From positions 1 to 6,448 of the forward strand of contig VBCS01000070.1 of NCBI GenBank assembly GCA_005888955.1: 6,448 nucleotides of DNA, written 5' to 3'. The notes beneath the pieces were generated by a model. The model ran no database searches. It had not been told where the DNA came from and saw nothing but the letters and a program-made list of their open reading frames with translations. This stretch comes from Betaproteobacteria bacterium. GTDB taxonomy: Bacteria; Pseudomonadota; Gammaproteobacteria; Burkholderiales; Casimicrobiaceae. Position 1 is the stretch's first letter. Each line of letters opens with the position of its first letter. This document shows positions 4,721 through 6,448 of the stretch, one piece after another. The translations under genes were made by a program, and so were the position numbers.

Positions 4721-6448
4721 TCAGACGAGTGCGCGCTGGCGCTCGACGTTGGCGTCGACCACGGTCAATGCCGTCATGTTGACGATCCGCCGGACCGTCG
4801 CCGACGGCGTGAGGATATGCGCCGGCTTCGCCACGCCGAGCAGGATCGGACCGAGCGTGAGTCCGCTTCCAGCAGCGGCCTTGAGCAGATTGAACGAGAT
4901 GTTCGCCGCGTCAAGCGTCGGCATGATCAGCAGATTCGCGTCGCCCTTAAGGCGCGAGTTCGGGAAAACGCGGTCGCGCACGTCGGCCGACAACGCGGCG
5001 TCGCCGTGCATTTCACCATCGACTTCGAGCTCGGGTTCCATCGCGTTGATCAGCTGCACCGCCGACTGCATCTTCTGCGCCTGCGGGTGCGCGCTCGAAC
5101 CGAAGCTCGAGTGCGAAAGCAGCGCGACCTTGGGAGTGATGCCGAAACGGCGGATCTCTTCGGCGGCGAGAAGCGTGATCTCGGCGATCTGCTCCGCCGT
5201 CGGATCGGCATTGACATAGGTGTCGGCGATGAAGAGCGTGCGGTCGGGCAGTATCACCGCGTTCATCGCCGCGCACGTCTTGGCGCCCCGGCGCAACCCG
5301 AGTACCTGCTCGATGTAGCGACGGTGCGAATCATGAGTACCGTAGGTGCCGCAGAGCATGCCGTCGGCGTCACCGAGGTGAATCATCATGGCACCGATCA
5401 GCGTCAATCTGCGGCGCATCTCGATCTTGGCAAGCTGCTGCGTGATACCCCTGCGCTCCATTAGACGATGGTACTCGGTCCAATACGCGCGGTAGCGCGG
5501 ATCATCCGCGGGATTGATCATTTCGAAGTTCGCGCCGGGCTTGAGCCGCAGGCCGAAGCGTTCGATGCGTTGCGCGATCACCGCGGGCCGACCCACGAGG
5601 ATCGGCTTGGCGAGGCCTTCATCGACGACGACCTGCACGGCGCGCAGCACGCGCTCGTCCTCGCCCTCTGCGAAGACGATTCGCCTGGGCGAATCCTTCG
5701 CAGCCTGAAAGATCGGCTTCATCAGCAGGCCGGAGTGATACACGAACTGCAGCAAACGCTGGTGATACGCATCGAAATCGGCGATCGGTCGCGTCGCGAC
5801 GCCCGAGTCCATCGCGGCCCTGGCGACCGCCGGCGCTATGTTGACGATCAGCCGCGGATCGAATGGCTTGGGAATCAGGTATTCGGCGCCGAACTTCACG
5901 TCCTCGATACCGTACGCCGCGGCAACGATATCCGACTGCTCGGCGTTGGCCAGATCGGCGAGCGCGCGCACCGTCGCGAGCTTCATCGCCTCGTTGATCG
6001 TGGTCGCGCCGACGTCGAGTGCGCCGCGAAAGATGAACGGAAAGCACAGAACGTTGTTCACCTGGTTCGGAAAATCCGAGCGGCCGGTGGCGATGACAGC
6101 GTCGGGCCGCGCCGCCTTGGCGACGTCGGGCATGATCTCGGGCTCCGGATTGGCGAGCGCGAGGATCAGCGGCTTGGCGGACATCGTCTTCAGAAGCTCG
6201 GGCTTGAGCACGCGCGCGGCCGACAGGCCGAGGAAAATGTCGGCGCCGCCGATGATGTCGGCGAGTGTCCGCGCCTCGGTCTTCTGCGCGTAGCGCAGCT
6301 TATTTTCGTCCATTTCCTCCTTGCGCCCGGCATAGACAACGCCGGCGATATCGGACACCCAGACGTTCTCGCGCTTGATGCCGAGGCTCACGAGCAGGTC
6401 GAGGCAGGCGAGCGCCGCCGCGCCGGCCCCCGAGCAGACGAGCTTGAC
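4721..6448 (-). CDS. maeB: NADP-dependent malic enzyme, MaeB type with C-terminal phosphotransacetylase-like domain (5' end outside window)
   Basis: Oxidatively decarboxylates malate to pyruvate and CO2 while making NADPH, linking the TCA cycle to pyruvate and biosynthetic reducing power in the cytoplasm. 575 codons are visible; the frame is open at the right edge, so the GTG at 6389-6391 is internal. With about 760 residues usual for the family, roughly 185 N-terminal residues, including the substrate-binding malic N-domain, lie outside. Visible from codon 1: the nucleotide-binding loop CSGAGAAALACLDLL, LALANPEPEIMPD (about 96-108), GRSDFPNQVNN (about 122-132) and the family-typical GVATRPIADFDAY (about 216-228). 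From about codon 255 (RRIVFAEGEDERVLRA) to 559 is a PTA_PTB domain with GTYGTHDSHRRY and SHSSFGSSAHP. In hybrid malic enzymes this domain is regulatory, binding acetyl-CoA as an inhibitor rather than catalysing acetyl transfer. The stop is TGA. No frameshift or missing motif is seen in the visible part. The fusion architecture makes the assignment firm. Confidence 0.96.
   Translation of the reverse strand, partial: VKLVCSGAGAAALACLDLLVSLGIKRENVWVSDIAGVVYAGRKEEMDENKLRYAQKTEARTLADIIGGADIFLGLSAARVLKPELLKTMSAKPLILALANPEPEIMPDVAKAARPDAVIATGRSDFPNQVNNVLCFPFIFRGALDVGATTINEAMKLATVRALADLANAEQSDIVAAAYGIEDVKFGAEYLIPKPFDPRLIVNIAPAVARAAMDSGVATRPIADFDAYHQRLLQFVYHSGLLMKPIFQAAKDSPRRIVFAEGEDERVLRAVQVVVDEGLAKPILVGRPAVIAQRIERFGLRLKPGANFEMINPADDPRYRAYWTEYHRLMERRGITQQLAKIEMRRRLTLIGAMMIHLGDADGMLCGTYGTHDSHRRYIEQVLGLRRGAKTCAAMNAVILPDRTLFIADTYVNADPTAEQIAEITLLAAEEIRRFGITPKVALLSHSSFGSSAHPQAQKMQSAVQLINAMEPELEVDGEMHGDAALSADVRDRVFPNSRLKGDANLLIMPTLDAANISFNLLKAAAGSGLTLGPILLGVAKPAHILTPSATVRRIVNMTALTVVDANVERQRALV

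Noticed and set aside
4436..5464. A 342-codon plus-strand frame opposite the malic enzyme
   Set aside because: It is Arg-rich low-complexity translation antisense to the conserved phosphotransacetylase-like domain; no support for coding.

Overview
This is a high-GC bacterial segment with dense coding and long spurious antisense reading frames. The hybrid malic enzyme (malic enzyme fused to a phosphotransacetylase-like domain), the CHASE/PAS/HisKA_3 sensor kinase and the short BON lipoprotein together suggest a proteobacterium, probably beta or gamma. That placement rests on family knowledge and no closer assignment is supported. No tRNA, rRNA, CRISPR array, insertion sequence or integrase was seen.

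Layout. Bases 1-2319 (+) hold most of a membrane sensor histidine kinase whose beginning lies left of the window. Everything else reads on the minus strand. From right to left these are: a MaeB-type malic enzyme (4721-6448, its beginning beyond the right edge); a ferritin-like gene (4038-4533) broken by a frameshift and apparent internal deletion; a transglutaminase-like cysteine-protease-fold protein (3134-3979, GTG start); a 395-base interval (2739-3133) containing one small unrecognised reading frame (2797-3006); and a BON-domain putative lipoprotein (2349-2738). The kinase and the BON gene converge with only 29 bases between their stop codons.

How the genes may work together. The malic enzyme makes pyruvate and NADPH from malate in central metabolism and is not obviously linked to its neighbours. 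The ferritin-like, transglutaminase-like and BON genes follow one another on one strand and resemble a loose stress or envelope group, but this is inference from neighbourhood only. The kinase belongs to the NarL/DesK-partner class and has no response regulator inside the window. Its partner may lie to the left or elsewhere.

The main points to follow up are the ferritin-like gene that lost one half of its iron site at a precise junction, the small W-rich frame whose ribosome site is badly placed for its own ATG but well placed for an overlapping out-of-frame ATG, GC-rich inverted repeats lacking U-tracts after four successive minus-strand frames, a 9-base element shared by two leaders, and a serine replacing the usual glutamine of the kinase phosphatase motif. 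No convincing new multi-gene system was found.
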